A stretch of 64,000 nt of DNA. Source: Pseudovibrio japonicus (GTDB taxonomy: Bacteria; Pseudomonadota; Alphaproteobacteria; Rhizobiales; Stappiaceae). Both the position numbers and the translations under genes were made by a program. Shown here one piece after another: positions 48,215 through 57,728 of the stretch (positions within the stretch are counted from its first letter, which is position 1; every line of letters begins with the position of its first letter). The notes beneath the pieces were generated by a model. It was not told the origin of the DNA, ran no database searches, and saw nothing but the letters and a program-made list of their open reading frames with translations. The stretch lies in the NCBI RefSeq assembly GCF_014651595.1, contig NZ_BMXE01000002.1, positions 124,001-188,000 on the forward strand, written 5' to 3'.

Positions 48215-48323
48215 TCCGGTATTAGCTCTGCGTGCCTATTTGGCGGAGGCGGAGTTGCCGTCTAGCGCTCTCCTCTCATTGCCACAGCAGCATTTCGAAT
48301 AGGCACTGACCGAAATTCAGGCT

Positions 48324-48641
48324 TTATGTAAAGAACCTTTTGCGGGCTTCCTGCTCAATGGCGTAGCGGAGTTGCAGGTCTGCCAGCTTCGCCATTTCCT
48401 GTTTCCAGTCGGCGGTTCCTTCAGCGGCCTTAACGGCGAGCCGCTGCACCTCTATTTCTTTCTTTAGCTCAATCTCGCGAGGCACTGCTCCTGCGGCGGC
48501 CATGATTCTCATGCCTGCTGCTGTATCCAGTGGACCGGGCGCGCGCTCTGGTAGCGGTTTGCCTTCGCCTTCAAGGTTTTCCAACTGCCCTTCCGCCTGT
48601 GCTTTCATGATCTGTCGCTCAGCAAGATTTTTAAAGCTCAT
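48324..48641 (-). CDS. DUF1992 (DnaJ-like C28 conserved domain) protein
   Basis: A 105-residue soluble protein. AERQIMKAQAEGQLENLEGE, GKPLPERAPG and AAGAVPREIELKKEIE match the conserved domain found in DNAJC28 and bacterial YhdN-like proteins. Its function is unknown. It lies opposite to rppH and is divergent from the MarR-family gene. Confidence 0.85.
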   Translation of the reverse strand: MSFKNLAERQIMKAQAEGQLENLEGEGKPLPERAPGPLDTAAGMRIMAAAGAVPREIELKKEIEVQRLAVKAAEGTADWKQEMAKLADLQLRYAIEQEARKRFFT

Positions 48642-48756
48642 GACCTGTGCTCATTTTCCTTTGAGATCCTCTGAAAAGCTGTAGGGTAGGAGTAAGAGGA
48701 AATCCGGCACTTGTCAATTTAATTGACAATAAGTGCAATTAAAGTAAATAAATCAA

Positions 48757-49209
48757 ATGCCTAAAAAACCTAATTCCAAAGCCGAACTGCTCTATGCGGG
48801 TATTCAGATGACACGCCCATTGCTTCGTACGATCAGCAATCGGGTTGAGGCTGATCTTGAAGGGACCGGCCTGACTGTCGGCCAACGTGCTGTACTGGAA
48901 GCCGCACTCAACCTAGAGCAGGCAACAGCGCCTCAACTTACTAACTTCCTGCAGCTGAAACGTCAGTTCGTGGCCAAGATTCTCAAAGAATTGCTCGACA
49001 AAGAACAAGTGGAGCAAGTGAGCAATCCACGGCACAAACGGTCCGTGTTTTACCGTCTGACACCTCCAGGCAAAGCGCTGATTGAAAAGGTGCGCAAGGC
49101 TGAGATGAACCGTCTGGAAGAGTTCGTGAAGGAGTTTTCTGATGAAGAGGTGGAAACCTATTATCGCATGCAGTACGTGTTGAACGACGCTTTGGCAAAG
49201 AGGTCTTAA
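48757..49209 (+). CDS. MarR-family transcriptional regulator
   Basis: A 150-residue winged-helix regulator. The helical N terminus (LLYAGIQMTRPLLRTISNRV) forms the dimer interface. LTNFLQLKRQFVAKILKELL is the recognition-helix region and NPRHKRSVFYRLTPPGKALI the wing. AT-rich DNA with repeated TTAATTGACAAT words (about 48717-48735) lies upstream and could include its own operator. Ligand and targets are unknown; the downstream hisC gene is 57 bp away and may be co-transcribed. Confidence 0.88.
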   Translation: MPKKPNSKAELLYAGIQMTRPLLRTISNRVEADLEGTGLTVGQRAVLEAALNLEQATAPQLTNFLQLKRQFVAKILKELLDKEQVEQVSNPRHKRSVFYRLTPPGKALIEKVRKAEMNRLEEFVKEFSDEEVETYYRMQYVLNDALAKRS

Positions 49210-49266
49210 GACTTGCTGGCTTGAAGGTGCGTTGTTGATGGTTGTATGCTGGGATTGGATTGAAAT

Positions 49267-50328
49267 ATGAGCAGGTTCTGGAGCCCGATTGTCCAAAAAC
49301 TGGAACCTTATACGCCGGGCGAACAGCCCAAACGCCCACCGGTCATCAAGCTAAACACCAACGAGAACCCGTGGGGGCCGTCTCCGCGTGTATTAAAGGC
49401 AATCGTCTCGGCCTCAGACGAGGCGCTACGCCTTTATCCGGATCCGACTGCCACAGATCTTAGGGAGGGAATTGCTTCTTCCCTGAATCTTACGAGCGAC
49501 CATATCTTTGCAGGCAATGGCAGCGATGAAGTGCTGGCCCATGCGTTCCATGCCTTTTTCAGCGGCAAGGATGCTGTCCTGTTTCCAGAAATCACCTACG
49601 CCTTCTACCCAACCTATTGTAAGCTTTACTCTATCAAACACCAGCTCATTCCGCTGGATGACAACTTTCACCTCAATCCCGATGATTTTCGCAGGGCTTG
49701 TGGTGGTATTGTGCTTGCAAACCCAAACGCACCGACCGGACTGGCGATGCCGCTGGACGACATTGAAGCAATCCTCAAAGCAAACCCCAATGTGGTCGTT
49801 TTGGTTGATGAGGCTTATATTGATTTTGGCGGCGCAAGTGCCGTGCAGCTGGTGCCGGACTACGATAATCTGCTGGTCGTTCAGACCTTCTCAAAGTCTC
49901 GCAGCCTTGCGGGTGTGCGGGTCGGCTTTGCTGTCGCCCAACCTCATTTGATTGAGGGCCTACAGAGGGTCAAGGACAGCTTCAACTCCTACCCACTTGG
50001 ACGGCTTTCCCTTGCTGCGGGGCTTGCAGCGTGGGAAGACACAGAGTGGTTTGAAAAGACGCGCGATATGATTATTGCCGATCGCGAGAAACTCTCAGCC
50101 AGCCTGCGGGCACTGGATTTTACGGTGCTGCCCTCTTCTGCAAACTTTATTTTTGTCTCTCACGAGAGCATTCCGGCAGAACATTTGCATTCAGAGCTGC
50201 GAAAACGCGGCATTCTGGTGCGCCACTTTCCGGCCAAACGGATCGACAACTGGCTGCGCATTTCCATCGGCACCACACAGGAGTGCGAGGCATTGGTGAA
50301 AGCGCTGGAGGTAATGATCGCGAGATAA
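49267..50328 (+). CDS. hisC: histidinol-phosphate aminotransferase (class I/II, PLP)
   Basis: A 353-residue PLP aminotransferase. The family start LNTNENPWGPSPRVLKAI, GNGSDEVLAH, NPNAPTG, VLVDEAYIDF and the PLP lysine in TFSKSRSLAGVRVGFA are all visible. Length and motifs fit HisC, which converts imidazole acetol phosphate in histidine synthesis; some paralogues act on aromatic amino acids. No other his genes are near, so the exact substrate is inferred. Confidence 0.92.
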   Translation: MSRFWSPIVQKLEPYTPGEQPKRPPVIKLNTNENPWGPSPRVLKAIVSASDEALRLYPDPTATDLREGIASSLNLTSDHIFAGNGSDEVLAHAFHAFFSGKDAVLFPEITYAFYPTYCKLYSIKHQLIPLDDNFHLNPDDFRRACGGIVLANPNAPTGLAMPLDDIEAILKANPNVVVLVDEAYIDFGGASAVQLVPDYDNLLVVQTFSKSRSLAGVRVGFAVAQPHLIEGLQRVKDSFNSYPLGRLSLAAGLAAWEDTEWFEKTRDMIIADREKLSASLRALDFTVLPSSANFIFVSHESIPAEHLHSELRKRGILVRHFPAKRIDNWLRISIGTTQECEALVKALEVMIAR

Positions 50329-50394
50329 TTAGCGGCAGCCAAACAGGTGTCGCGATACCTCTTCTGTTAAAACTTCACGTCCTCCGAAAAACTC

Positions 50395-51696
50395 TCAAAC
50401 CGATGCACCATAGGAAGATGTTTCCTGCTCCCATTCGGCTTTCACCAGTTCGCTTTGTTCGTTGGTGAGTGAGGCTGATTTATGTGTTTCGAAGTCGGCA
50501 GCGGAGACGAGTTGGGCTGTGGCCCAGACGGCTGTTGCGCGGACGGTTTCGTCTTCGTCTTGCAGGTGCTCTAGAACAATCGGAATGAGATTTTCTTCGC
50601 CACTGTTTCCGGCTGCGATGAGGCAGTTGCGGATGAAGCGGTTGCGACCAATTCGTTTGACTGGCGAGCCTGAGAAGAACTTGCGGAAGGTTGGATCATC
50701 CAACTGCAACAGGTCGGAAAGGGCAGGTTCCATGAGGTCTTCGCGGGCCTGCAGCTTCGCTTCGCTGGCAGACTGGGCGAACTTGTTCCATGGGCAAACG
50801 GAAAGGCAATCATCGCAGCCATAAATGCGATTACCGATGGGCTTGCGGAACTCCAGCGGGATTGGGCCATGGTGTTCGATGGTCAGGTAAGAGATGCAGC
50901 GGTTGGCGTCGACCTGATAGGGCGCAGGGAAGGCCGAGGTTGGGCAGATTGTGAGGCAACGGGTGCAGTTGCCGCAGTGGTCCACTTCCGACTCATCCAG
51001 CGGTAAATCCAGCGTTGAGAAGATTGAGCCTAGGAAGAACCATGAACCCAGTTCCCTAGACACAATGTTGGAGTGCTTGCCCTGCCAACCGAGCCCAGCC
51101 GAATGAGCCAGAGGCTTTTCCATAACCGGGGCGGTGTCCACAAACACCTTTACGTCACCGCCACCTTTGGAAACCAACAGACTGGCCAGTTCCTTCAGCT
51201 TGCCCTTCATGATGTCATGGTAATCGCGGTTGCGGGCGTAGACGGAGATATGGGCCTTATCCGGTTTGTTCCGCATTTCCATAGGGTCAACGTCCGGACC
51301 GTAGTTCATCGCCAGCATTATGATTGAGCGGGCTTCTGGCCAGAGCTCCAGCGGGCTGGAGCGTCTGACTTCGGTTTCCGGCATCCACTCCATCGTGGCG
51401 TGGTAGCCTTGTTCGATGAAGTGGTGCAGGCGTTCTGGCGCAAGCGGGATCGCATCTGCGGTGGTGATGCGGATGTCATCGAACCCGATTGCGCGCGCAC
51501 GTTTTATGAGGTCTGCTTTTACACGTGCAGCCTGCTTTTCTGTCAGCTGTGTGTCTGAATGGGGTTTTAGAAGTCGAGATCCGCGTAGGTCTTCGCTGCT
51601 GGCATGCCGAGCATCTTGTCCGCCAGAATTGGGCGGAAGCTCGGACGAGATTTCATCCGTGCGTACCAGCTCTTTACGTTTTCGTCCTCGGACCAT
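50395..51696 (-). CDS. queG: epoxyqueuosine reductase
   Basis: A cobalamin- and iron-sulfur-dependent enzyme for the last step of queuosine synthesis in tRNA. Two 4Fe-4S motifs are clear: CGNCTRCLTICPTSAF and CDDCLSVCPWNKF. The catalytic region WQGKHSNIVSRELGSWFFLG and a C-terminal HEAT-like repeat (LEHLQDEDETVRATAVWATA) complete it. The ATG at 51696 is the only canonical in-frame start before the conserved core, but it overlaps the glutathione transferase gene by 130 bp and the extra 50 residues look non-homologous. A CTG at 51546 (giving TEKQAARVKADL) may be the real start. Confidence 0.92.
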   Translation of the reverse strand: MVRGRKRKELVRTDEISSELPPNSGGQDARHASSEDLRGSRLLKPHSDTQLTEKQAARVKADLIKRARAIGFDDIRITTADAIPLAPERLHHFIEQGYHATMEWMPETEVRRSSPLELWPEARSIIMLAMNYGPDVDPMEMRNKPDKAHISVYARNRDYHDIMKGKLKELASLLVSKGGGDVKVFVDTAPVMEKPLAHSAGLGWQGKHSNIVSRELGSWFFLGSIFSTLDLPLDESEVDHCGNCTRCLTICPTSAFPAPYQVDANRCISYLTIEHHGPIPLEFRKPIGNRIYGCDDCLSVCPWNKFAQSASEAKLQAREDLMEPALSDLLQLDDPTFRKFFSGSPVKRIGRNRFIRNCLIAAGNSGEENLIPIVLEHLQDEDETVRATAVWATAQLVSAADFETHKSASLTNEQSELVKAEWEQETSSYGASV

Positions 51697-52259
51697 GGAA
51701 CTTCACCAAGATAGTCTGCACAGGAGAGAAGACTTGCTGCGGCCAGATCAGCGAAGGTAAGCCGATCTCCCGCCAACCACTTTCGTGTGGCTGCAAGGTA
51801 TCCGATGTAGCGCATGTGGCTTACCATATTGATCCGAGCGACCCGAAGGCTGCTGGAGTCAGGCTGTCCGCCACCTTGGCTATCCGGCATCTCCTGTTTG
51901 AAAATGCGTTCTTGCACAATGTAGCCAATAACCTCAGCGAGGAATTTTTGCAAAAACCAAGCGACGAGACGACGTGTTTCTGCACGGGCTTCAGGATGAT
52001 CCGGGAGTAATCGGTTATTTGGAATCGCATATCCACGAGTTTCATCCAAATATTCCATGATAACGGTGGCACCGCACACAGCAGGGCCATCATTCTCCTT
52101 CAGAACGGGAAGCGTTCCTGCGGGGTTCATCATTAAGAAATCATGACGACGTGCCCAAGGGTACTCCGTCTGACATTCGAACGGAGTTCCATATTCTCCT
52201 AGCGCCAGACGTACAAAGCGCGATTCAGGAGAGAAAGGGTGATGATAGAGCTTGAGCAT
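51567..52259 (-). CDS. glutathione S-transferase family protein
   Basis: A 230-residue protein. The thioredoxin-like N-terminal domain (MLKLYHHPFSPESRFVRLAL) includes the glutathione-binding NPAGTLPVLKEND and the following AVCGATVIMEYLDE. An all-helical C-terminal domain follows, with LTFADLAAASLLSCADYLGE (N-capping box). A single GST gene upstream of queG is the usual arrangement in Rhizobiales. The substrate is unknown. Confidence 0.92.
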   Translation of the reverse strand: MLKLYHHPFSPESRFVRLALGEYGTPFECQTEYPWARRHDFLMMNPAGTLPVLKENDGPAVCGATVIMEYLDETRGYAIPNNRLLPDHPEARAETRRLVAWFLQKFLAEVIGYIVQERIFKQEMPDSQGGGQPDSSSLRVARINMVSHMRYIGYLAATRKWLAGDRLTFADLAAASLLSCADYLGEVPWSEDENVKSWYARMKSRPSFRPILADKMLGMPAAKTYADLDF

Positions 52260-52407
52260 TGTTCTGATTTATGAGCAAACCTGTAACCAAAAGGTTGCTA
52301 TATAAATGTAATTTGTCTCAAAAGAGTCTTGGGGCCGTAAACCATACGAAAACACGGGGACAACCTCGCCATAAACGACTGGGGAAATTCGTGGAGACCA
52401 ACGTTTA

Positions 52408-53217
52408 ATGACAACTGAAAGTATTGTCGGCGCTCTTGTGCTCGGCATTATTGAGGGACTAACGGAATTTATTCCAGTTTCCTCAACTGGGCATCTGCTG
52501 CTGATCGGGCATTTCATCGGGTTTAAAAGTGAAGGACGCGCCTTTGAGGTGATGATCCAACTTGGGGCGATTGCCGCGATCCTGAGTGTTTACTTCGCAC
52601 GCCTTACACGGATTGCGCGTGCATTGCCTACAAGTGCTAAAGCACGGCATTTCACTATCGGGGTTTTGCTTGCCTTCCTGCCTGCTGCAGCTATTGGTGC
52701 GCTGTCCTATGAATTCATCAAGGCAGTGTTGTTCGAAACCCCCGTCCTCGTCTGCGTGACGCTGATTTTTGGCGGCATCATCATGCTGCTGGTTGACAAA
52801 ATGCCGTTAGAGGCACGCTACACGAGTGTGGAAGAATACCCGATGTCGCTGTACATCAAGATCGGCTTTGCACAATGCATGGCAATGATCCCGGGTGTGT
52901 CACGCAGTGGAGCTACGATTGTATCGGCTTTGCTGATGGGCACAGACAAACGCTCAGCGGCGGAGTTTTCCTTCTTCCTTGCCATGCCCACAATGGTTGG
53001 GGCATTTGTGTTTGATTTTATGAAGAACAAGGATGCACTGGGCCAGGATGAGTGGACCCTGATTATCATCGGGCTGATTTCTTCGTTCATTGCTGGCGTT
53101 TTTGTAGTGCGCACTTTGCTGGATTATGTCTCCAGGCATGGGTTTGCCCTGTTTGGCTGGTGGCGCATCATCGTCGGTGGGATTGGGCTGCTGGGTCTCA
53201 TCCTCACACAGAGCTGA
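52408..53217 (+). CDS. uppP: undecaprenyl-diphosphatase
   Basis: A 269-residue membrane enzyme of the BacA type with about eight helices. The two active-site motifs are present: [20 protein letters not shown] (near residue 17) and [16 protein letters not shown]. It recycles undecaprenyl pyrophosphate to the phosphate carrier for peptidoglycan and surface polysaccharide. It would also serve the Wzx/Wzy pathway proposed for the island. It is divergent from the GST gene. Confidence 0.96.
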   Translation: MTTESIVGALVLGIIEGLTEFIPVSSTGHLLLIGHFIGFKSEGRAFEVMIQLGAIAAILSVYFARLTRIARALPTSAKARHFTIGVLLAFLPAAAIGALSYEFIKAVLFETPVLVCVTLIFGGIIMLLVDKMPLEARYTSVEEYPMSLYIKIGFAQCMAMIPGVSRSGATIVSALLMGTDKRSAAEFSFFLAMPTMVGAFVFDFMKNKDALGQDEWTLIIIGLISSFIAGVFVVRTLLDYVSRHGFALFGWWRIIVGGIGLLGLILTQS

Positions 53218-53243
53218 TCCGGCACTGTCTGGATTATCAATCA

Positions 53244-53270
53244 AGCGTCGCAAAACTGCGGCGCTTTTTT
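53244..53270 (+). terminator. intrinsic terminator of uppP
   Basis: Stem AGCG(T)CGCA with TGCG(G)CGCT around AAAC, followed by TTTTTT, 27 bases after the uppP stop. Confidence 0.85.
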
Positions 53271-53283
53271 ATTGTAATCAGAT

Positions 53284-53307
53284 AAAAAACCCCGCCAGAA
53301 GCAGGGT
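53284..53307 (-). terminator. intrinsic terminator of the NDUFA9-like gene
   Basis: On the minus strand ACCCTGC pairs with GCGGGGT around TTCTG, followed by T residues. It converges with the uppP terminator. Confidence 0.75.
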
Positions 53308-53323
53308 CTTGTCTGCTGAAGCT

Positions 53324-54310
53324 CTAAGATTTTGCTGGCCGTTTTGCATCGTATTGGCCATGGGGGCGGAACTTGTCGAGATATGTTGGCAGGATTGCCT
53401 CCATGGAGTGCGGCTCAATTCCAAGCCCCTCAAAGGTCCGTTTGTCTGACTGAGCGTCCTTGCTCACCACATTGTCGTTCTTGAGCATGTTGACCTGATC
53501 GACGGTCAGCATTGGTTTTGGCATCATCTGCATAAACCTTGCCTGCATGCGTGCAATTGGGAACGGCAGGTTGATGAGAAAGCGCTTGCGATGGGTGATC
53601 TTCATCATCAGCTGCAAACACTCTTTGAAGGTGGCAACCTCAGGTCCGCCAAGCTCATAGATTTTGCCAGCTTCCACCTTATTCTCGGCAGCGTTTGCGA
53701 TTGCGAGCGCAACATCGCCGACGTAAACGGGCTGGAATTTCGTATGCCCACCGCCAATCAGAGGGAGTGTTGGGAACATCTGCGCCATACCACCGAAGCG
53801 GTTGAAGAAGTCGTCTTCTGGGCCGAACACAATGGATGGGCGGAAAATGACGGCATTTGGCATGGCATCCAGAACAGCCTTTTCACCAGCAGCTTTTGTT
53901 TTTGCATAAACAGCCGGACTGTTTTCATCTGCACCGATCGCAGAGATGTGCACCAGGGTATCGATGCCCTGCTCTTTACAGACTTCAGCGACTGTCGCCG
54001 GGCCCTTGGCCTGAACACTGTCAAACTTCTGGGCACCGCTCTCGTAAAGAATACCCACAAGGTTGATGACTGCGCACGCACCTTCCATAGCGCGTTCGAC
54101 AGATTTTTTGTTTCGCACGCTTGCAGCCACAGGCATGATTTGCCCAACAGCTCCAAGTGGCTGCAAGTGTTCTGCAAGTTCAGGATGGCGAACAGCAGCA
54201 CGGACGCTATATCCACGCTCTGCTAAGATCCTGATGACGTGACGACCAATAAATCCTGATCCGCCGAAAACGGTGATAAGTTTCCCGTTAAGCGCTTGCG
54301 CCATTTTCAT
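53324..54310 (-). CDS. complex I NDUFA9-family NAD(P)-binding protein
   Basis: A 328-residue short-chain-dehydrogenase-like protein (extended SDR, atypical group). The Rossmann start is ITVFGGSGFIGRHVIRILAE, then CAVINLVGILYE, a YAKTKAAGEKAV motif with Tyr and Lys, and RPSIVFGPEDDFFNRF. Bacterial homologues of NDUFA9 may help quinone or complex I function, but this is not certain. It has no obvious operon partner. Confidence 0.9.
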   Translation of the reverse strand: MKMAQALNGKLITVFGGSGFIGRHVIRILAERGYSVRAAVRHPELAEHLQPLGAVGQIMPVAASVRNKKSVERAMEGACAVINLVGILYESGAQKFDSVQAKGPATVAEVCKEQGIDTLVHISAIGADENSPAVYAKTKAAGEKAVLDAMPNAVIFRPSIVFGPEDDFFNRFGGMAQMFPTLPLIGGGHTKFQPVYVGDVALAIANAAENKVEAGKIYELGGPEVATFKECLQLMMKITHRKRFLINLPFPIARMQARFMQMMPKPMLTVDQVNMLKNDNVVSKDAQSDKRTFEGLGIEPHSMEAILPTYLDKFRPHGQYDAKRPAKS

Positions 54311-54540
54311 CCACCTTTGCCAAGTTTTTTCGGGTAGCCGTATTAGTGCGCATAACCCTCAAAAAAGCTATAATTCATGGGATGTTAATAGGCCCAAGTT
54401 TTAGGGTTGTGAAGGCTCTCTGTGGAGAAATTAAAAGTCTTTGCAAATGTGTGATTGACAATCCCAGCCCAGATCACTAGAACCCAGCCTCACAGAGCGG
54501 CGCTGCCAAGCAGCAACCCTCTGAAAGAAAAAGATGATAT

Positions 54541-54627
54541 GCCCAGATGGCGGAATTGGTAGACGCGCTAGCTTCAGGTGCTAGTGCCCGCAAGGGCGTG
54601 GAGGTTCGAGTCCTCTTCTGGGCACCA
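54541..54627 (+). tRNA. tRNA-Leu(CAG)
   Basis: An 87-nt class II tRNA with an encoded CCA. The acceptor GCCCAGA pairs with TCTGGGC. The anticodon loop TTCAGGT gives anticodon CAG (reads CUG). The variable arm TGCCCGCAAGGGCG and T arm GGTTCGAGTCC are intact. Confidence 0.97.
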
Positions 54628-54737
54628 TCTTTTCTTCACAAAGCTCTCCCAAAAAATTAAGAGTAACTTGACCGTTTGGTGTAGAAGAGACAAAACACGT
54701 CTCATCACCCAATGGCGCTTATTCTTCGAGAGCAACA

Positions 54738-55358
54738 ATGACCATCAGATATCACAAGAACGATCTTCCAGACCTTTCCAACTACGCTTCAGCTGAGGCT
54801 GTTGCGGTAGACACCGAAACTTTGGGTCTGAATCCACACCGGGATCGGTTGTGCGTGGTGCAGCTTTCTGCTGGCGACGGTTCTGCCGATGTGGTCCAGA
54901 TTGAGCGTGGGCAGCTGGTCGCCCCCAATCTGCAAACGCTATTTGAAGACCCGAGCAAGCCGAAAATTTTTCACTTTGCCCGCTTTGATGTTGCCATATT
55001 GAAGGAGTATTTGGACATTTCCGTTACTCCGGTGTGGTGCACAAAGATTGCTTCAAAGCTCGTGCGCACCTACACGGATCGACACGGATTGAAAGATCTT
55101 TGCCGAGAGTTAATTGGCGTTGACCTTTCCAAGCAGCAGCAGAGCTCCGATTGGGCCGCTGAAAAGCTGACAGATGCTCAGCTGGCCTACGCTGCATCAG
55201 ATGTTCTGCATCTGCACAAGCTCAAAGCACGCCTTGAATTCATGTTAGAGCGTGAAGAGCGCACCGAAATTGCGCAAAGGTGCTTCGAATTTCTGCCGAC
55301 ACGTGCACAATTGGACCTTGCCGGATGGCCTGAGAACGATATTTTCGCACATTCTTAA
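54738..55358 (+). CDS. RNase D-like 3'-5' exonuclease
   Basis: A 206-residue DEDDy exonuclease domain without the HRDC domains of full-length RNase D. The motifs are AVDTETLGLN (DxE), FHFARFDVAIL and AYAASDVLHLHKL (YxxxD). It would trim 3' ends of tRNA or other RNAs; the tRNA-Leu gene next door is probably coincidental. The short form is common in alphaproteobacteria and is often placed just before the lpt-rpoN block. Confidence 0.92.
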   Translation: MTIRYHKNDLPDLSNYASAEAVAVDTETLGLNPHRDRLCVVQLSAGDGSADVVQIERGQLVAPNLQTLFEDPSKPKIFHFARFDVAILKEYLDISVTPVWCTKIASKLVRTYTDRHGLKDLCRELIGVDLSKQQQSSDWAAEKLTDAQLAYAASDVLHLHKLKARLEFMLEREERTEIAQRCFEFLPTRAQLDLAGWPENDIFAHS

Positions 55359-55612
55359 GCGAAACTTTGAGTTTTCTACCAGTATTTGCGGTTTATTGTG
55401 CTTCAGCAATTGGATTTTGTTGAAGCACACCCATTTAGGCAGCTAGTGTGTACTTACCGCTTCCTTTCAGGTGCTACCTGAAATCTGCGTATCCACGGAA
55501 GCGCTTTGTGCCTGTAGAATACTGGTCACTCCTTGTGAGAGAAGAGACCGGAAATGGCAACCGGATAGCGATTCGCTATGAGCGTCGCTTCCAGAATGTT
55601 CCAGGATAACGA

Positions 55613-56275
55613 ATGACTACAATGGAGAACATGCCCAGGGAGTTTGCGGAGCACCCGCAAACGCGACTTGATAAGGCGCGCAAGTCTGCTCGCCGCCACT
55701 CAATACTCGTGCGTCTCCTTCGCTTCACACTCCCGGTCTTGGGCGTGCTGATTGCGCTCGGTGTGATTGGTATGGTCGTTCTCCAGAACCTTCTTTCAGG
55801 ACTGAGCATTGGGGATATCAGCCTGACGACTGAAGGTCTGGTCATGTCTAACCCGCACCTTTCGGGCAATGACGGTGATCGCTCCTACAGCGTGCAGGCG
55901 GACCGGGCCATTCAGCGCATTACAAATCCACAAGTCATTGACCTAGAGAATATTGTGGCCGCAATCACGACAGCTCCGGGGGAAACTCTGAATGTCACGT
56001 CCCGAAACGGCACGTTTGATACGGAGATGGAAACCCTGAAACTGACAAATGGGATTACGGCTTCCCACAGCAAAGGTTATAGAGCAGAGTTTGAGTATCT
56101 CGATATCAATATGAAAACAGGTACAATGCTGACCAATGATGCGGTTGATGTCACTTCCGATGGTGGCTATATCGATGCTGGATCTATGGAATTTGATCAG
56201 AGAAACAATGTTTTGAATTTTCGTCAGGGCGTGAAGATGAAGCTCTTGCCCTGGGCACTGGAGAACGGTCAATGA
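55613..56275 (+). CDS. lptC: LPS export protein LptC
   Basis: A 220-residue bitopic inner-membrane protein. One membrane helix lies near residues 34-60 (RFTLPVLGVLIALGVIGMVV). A periplasmic beta-jellyroll domain follows (TLNVTSRNGTFDTEMETLKL, GGYIDAGSMEFDQRNNVLNF). It passes LPS from the LptB2FG transporter to LptA. Its stop overlaps lptA by ATGA. Confidence 0.93.
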   Translation: MTTMENMPREFAEHPQTRLDKARKSARRHSILVRLLRFTLPVLGVLIALGVIGMVVLQNLLSGLSIGDISLTTEGLVMSNPHLSGNDGDRSYSVQADRAIQRITNPQVIDLENIVAAITTAPGETLNVTSRNGTFDTEMETLKLTNGITASHSKGYRAEFEYLDINMKTGTMLTNDAVDVTSDGGYIDAGSMEFDQRNNVLNFRQGVKMKLLPWALENGQ

Positions 56276-56841
56276 TTAATCGGATAAGGATACTCTCTCT
56301 TTCTTGTCTTTTGGCGCTCGGGCTGGCAGGCACTGCTCATGCGCAAACGTTCTCCGATTCTTTTGCCGGATTTGGTTCTGACAGCGATGAGCCTATCGAA
56401 ATTGAAGCGACAAACCTCCAGGTACGAGATGAAGACAAAAGCGCGATCTTCTCTGGAAACGTTGTCGTCATTCAAGGCGATGCGAAACTAGAAACCGAGC
56501 GCCTGATCGTATTTTACGAAGGCTCCATGGCCAATGGAACTGCGGATGGCGAACCGGTTCAGCAGTCCATTTCCCGCCTTGAAGCAAAAGGCAACGTTCT
56601 GATTTCCTCCAGAGATCAGGTTGCAACTGGTGACGATGCCAGCTTTGATATGAATGAGCAACTTGTTGTGATGACCGGTGAGCGTGTTGTGTTGAGTCAG
56701 GGCCCAAATGTTATTGTAGGCAATCGTCTTGTGATTAATCTGGAGACTGGCAGAGCGAATTTGGATTCCAGTGCACCTGGCAGTAACACGGGTCGCGTAC
56801 GGATGCTTTTGCAGCCAAACAGCCTTGAAAATGAGAACTAA
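56272..56841 (+). CDS. lptA: LPS transport periplasmic protein LptA
   Basis: A 189-residue OstA-like protein with a signal peptide (LSLSCLLALGLAGTAHAQTF). Its jellyroll domain holds IEIEATNLQVRDEDKSAIFS, GNVVVIQGDAKLETERLIVF and MTGERVVLSQGPNVIVGNRL. It forms the bridge carrying LPS across the periplasm. It overlaps lptC and is followed by lptB. Confidence 0.95.
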   Translation: MINRIRILSLSCLLALGLAGTAHAQTFSDSFAGFGSDSDEPIEIEATNLQVRDEDKSAIFSGNVVVIQGDAKLETERLIVFYEGSMANGTADGEPVQQSISRLEAKGNVLISSRDQVATGDDASFDMNEQLVVMTGERVVLSQGPNVIVGNRLVINLETGRANLDSSAPGSNTGRVRMLLQPNSLENEN

Positions 56842-56859
56842 ACAAAATAGGCGACGCCA

Positions 56860-57654
56860 TTGAGTGCACACCCAATTGATCCTCAGATCCCGGCACATCA
56901 TCCAGAAAACATCAAGCACGCTGCTCCGTCAGAAGCGGTGTTGGAAGTTGATAGTATCGGCAAGAGTTATGGACGACGTCAGGTCGTCAAGCACGTTAGC
57001 CTGAATGTCAGGCGTGGTGAAGCCGTTGGTCTCTTAGGGCCAAACGGAGCTGGTAAGACCACCTGCTTTTACATGATCACCGGACTTATCCGCCCGGATC
57101 ATGGCGCAATTCGTCTCGACAACTTCGATATGACGCAGTTGCCCATGTACCGTCGTGCGCGTCTGGGCGTTGGTTATCTTCCTCAGGAAGCTTCTATCTT
57201 CCGCGGCCTTTCCGTTGAAGACAACATCCGCGCCGTGCTGGAAGTGGTGGAGCCGAACAAAAAACGCCGTGAGGAGGATCTGAATTCTCTTCTGGCCGAG
57301 TTCGGAGTGACCCACCTTCGCAAATCACCAAGTATTGCGCTCAGTGGTGGTGAACGCCGCCGTGTTGAGATTGCACGTGCGCTGGCAACGCGCCCATCTT
57401 TCATGCTGCTTGATGAACCATTTGCAGGTATTGACCCGATTGCAGTGGGCGATATTCAACAGCTTGTACGCCATCTGACCCAGCGGGGCATTGGCGTTCT
57501 GATTACCGACCACAACGTTCGCGAAACACTGGGGCTGATTGACCGCGCTTATATTATTGCGGCTGGTGAAGTGTTGACGGAAGGCAAGCCGCATCAGATT
57601 GTTGCTGATCCGGATGTACGGCGCTTGTATCTCGGGGAACAGTTCACTCTTTGA
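56860..57654 (+). CDS. lptB: LPS export ABC transporter ATP-binding protein
   Basis: A 264-residue ATPase. Walker A is LLGPNGAGKTTCFYMI, the Q-loop LPQEASIFRGLS, the signature SGGERRRVEIARAL and Walker B MLLDEPFAGIDP. It powers LPS extraction from the inner membrane with LptF and LptG, encoded elsewhere. A 25-residue N-terminal extension precedes the ABC core. It lies between lptA and rpoN, the standard proteobacterial order. Confidence 0.97.
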   Translation: MSAHPIDPQIPAHHPENIKHAAPSEAVLEVDSIGKSYGRRQVVKHVSLNVRRGEAVGLLGPNGAGKTTCFYMITGLIRPDHGAIRLDNFDMTQLPMYRRARLGVGYLPQEASIFRGLSVEDNIRAVLEVVEPNKKRREEDLNSLLAEFGVTHLRKSPSIALSGGERRRVEIARALATRPSFMLLDEPFAGIDPIAVGDIQQLVRHLTQRGIGVLITDHNVRETLGLIDRAYIIAAGEVLTEGKPHQIVADPDVRRLYLGEQFTL

Positions 57655-57684
57655 TTTTCAACCTATGCCGAATTGCGTAGAAGG

Positions 57685-57708
57685 GTGTTGCAAGCTAGCT
57701 TGCAGCAC
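57685..57708 (+). promoter_or_regulatory. hairpin in the rpoN leader
   Basis: GTGTTGCAAGC pairs with GCTTGCAGCAC (one mismatch) around TA, ending three bases before the rpoN ribosome-binding site GGAGG. It may act as a weak attenuator or influence rpoN translation; no T-run follows. Confidence 0.35.
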
Positions 57709-57728
57709 TTGGAGGATGAAATAACTCT

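Noticed and set aside
51525-52010. 161-codon plus-strand frame across GST and queG
   Set aside because: Antisense to two well-supported genes.
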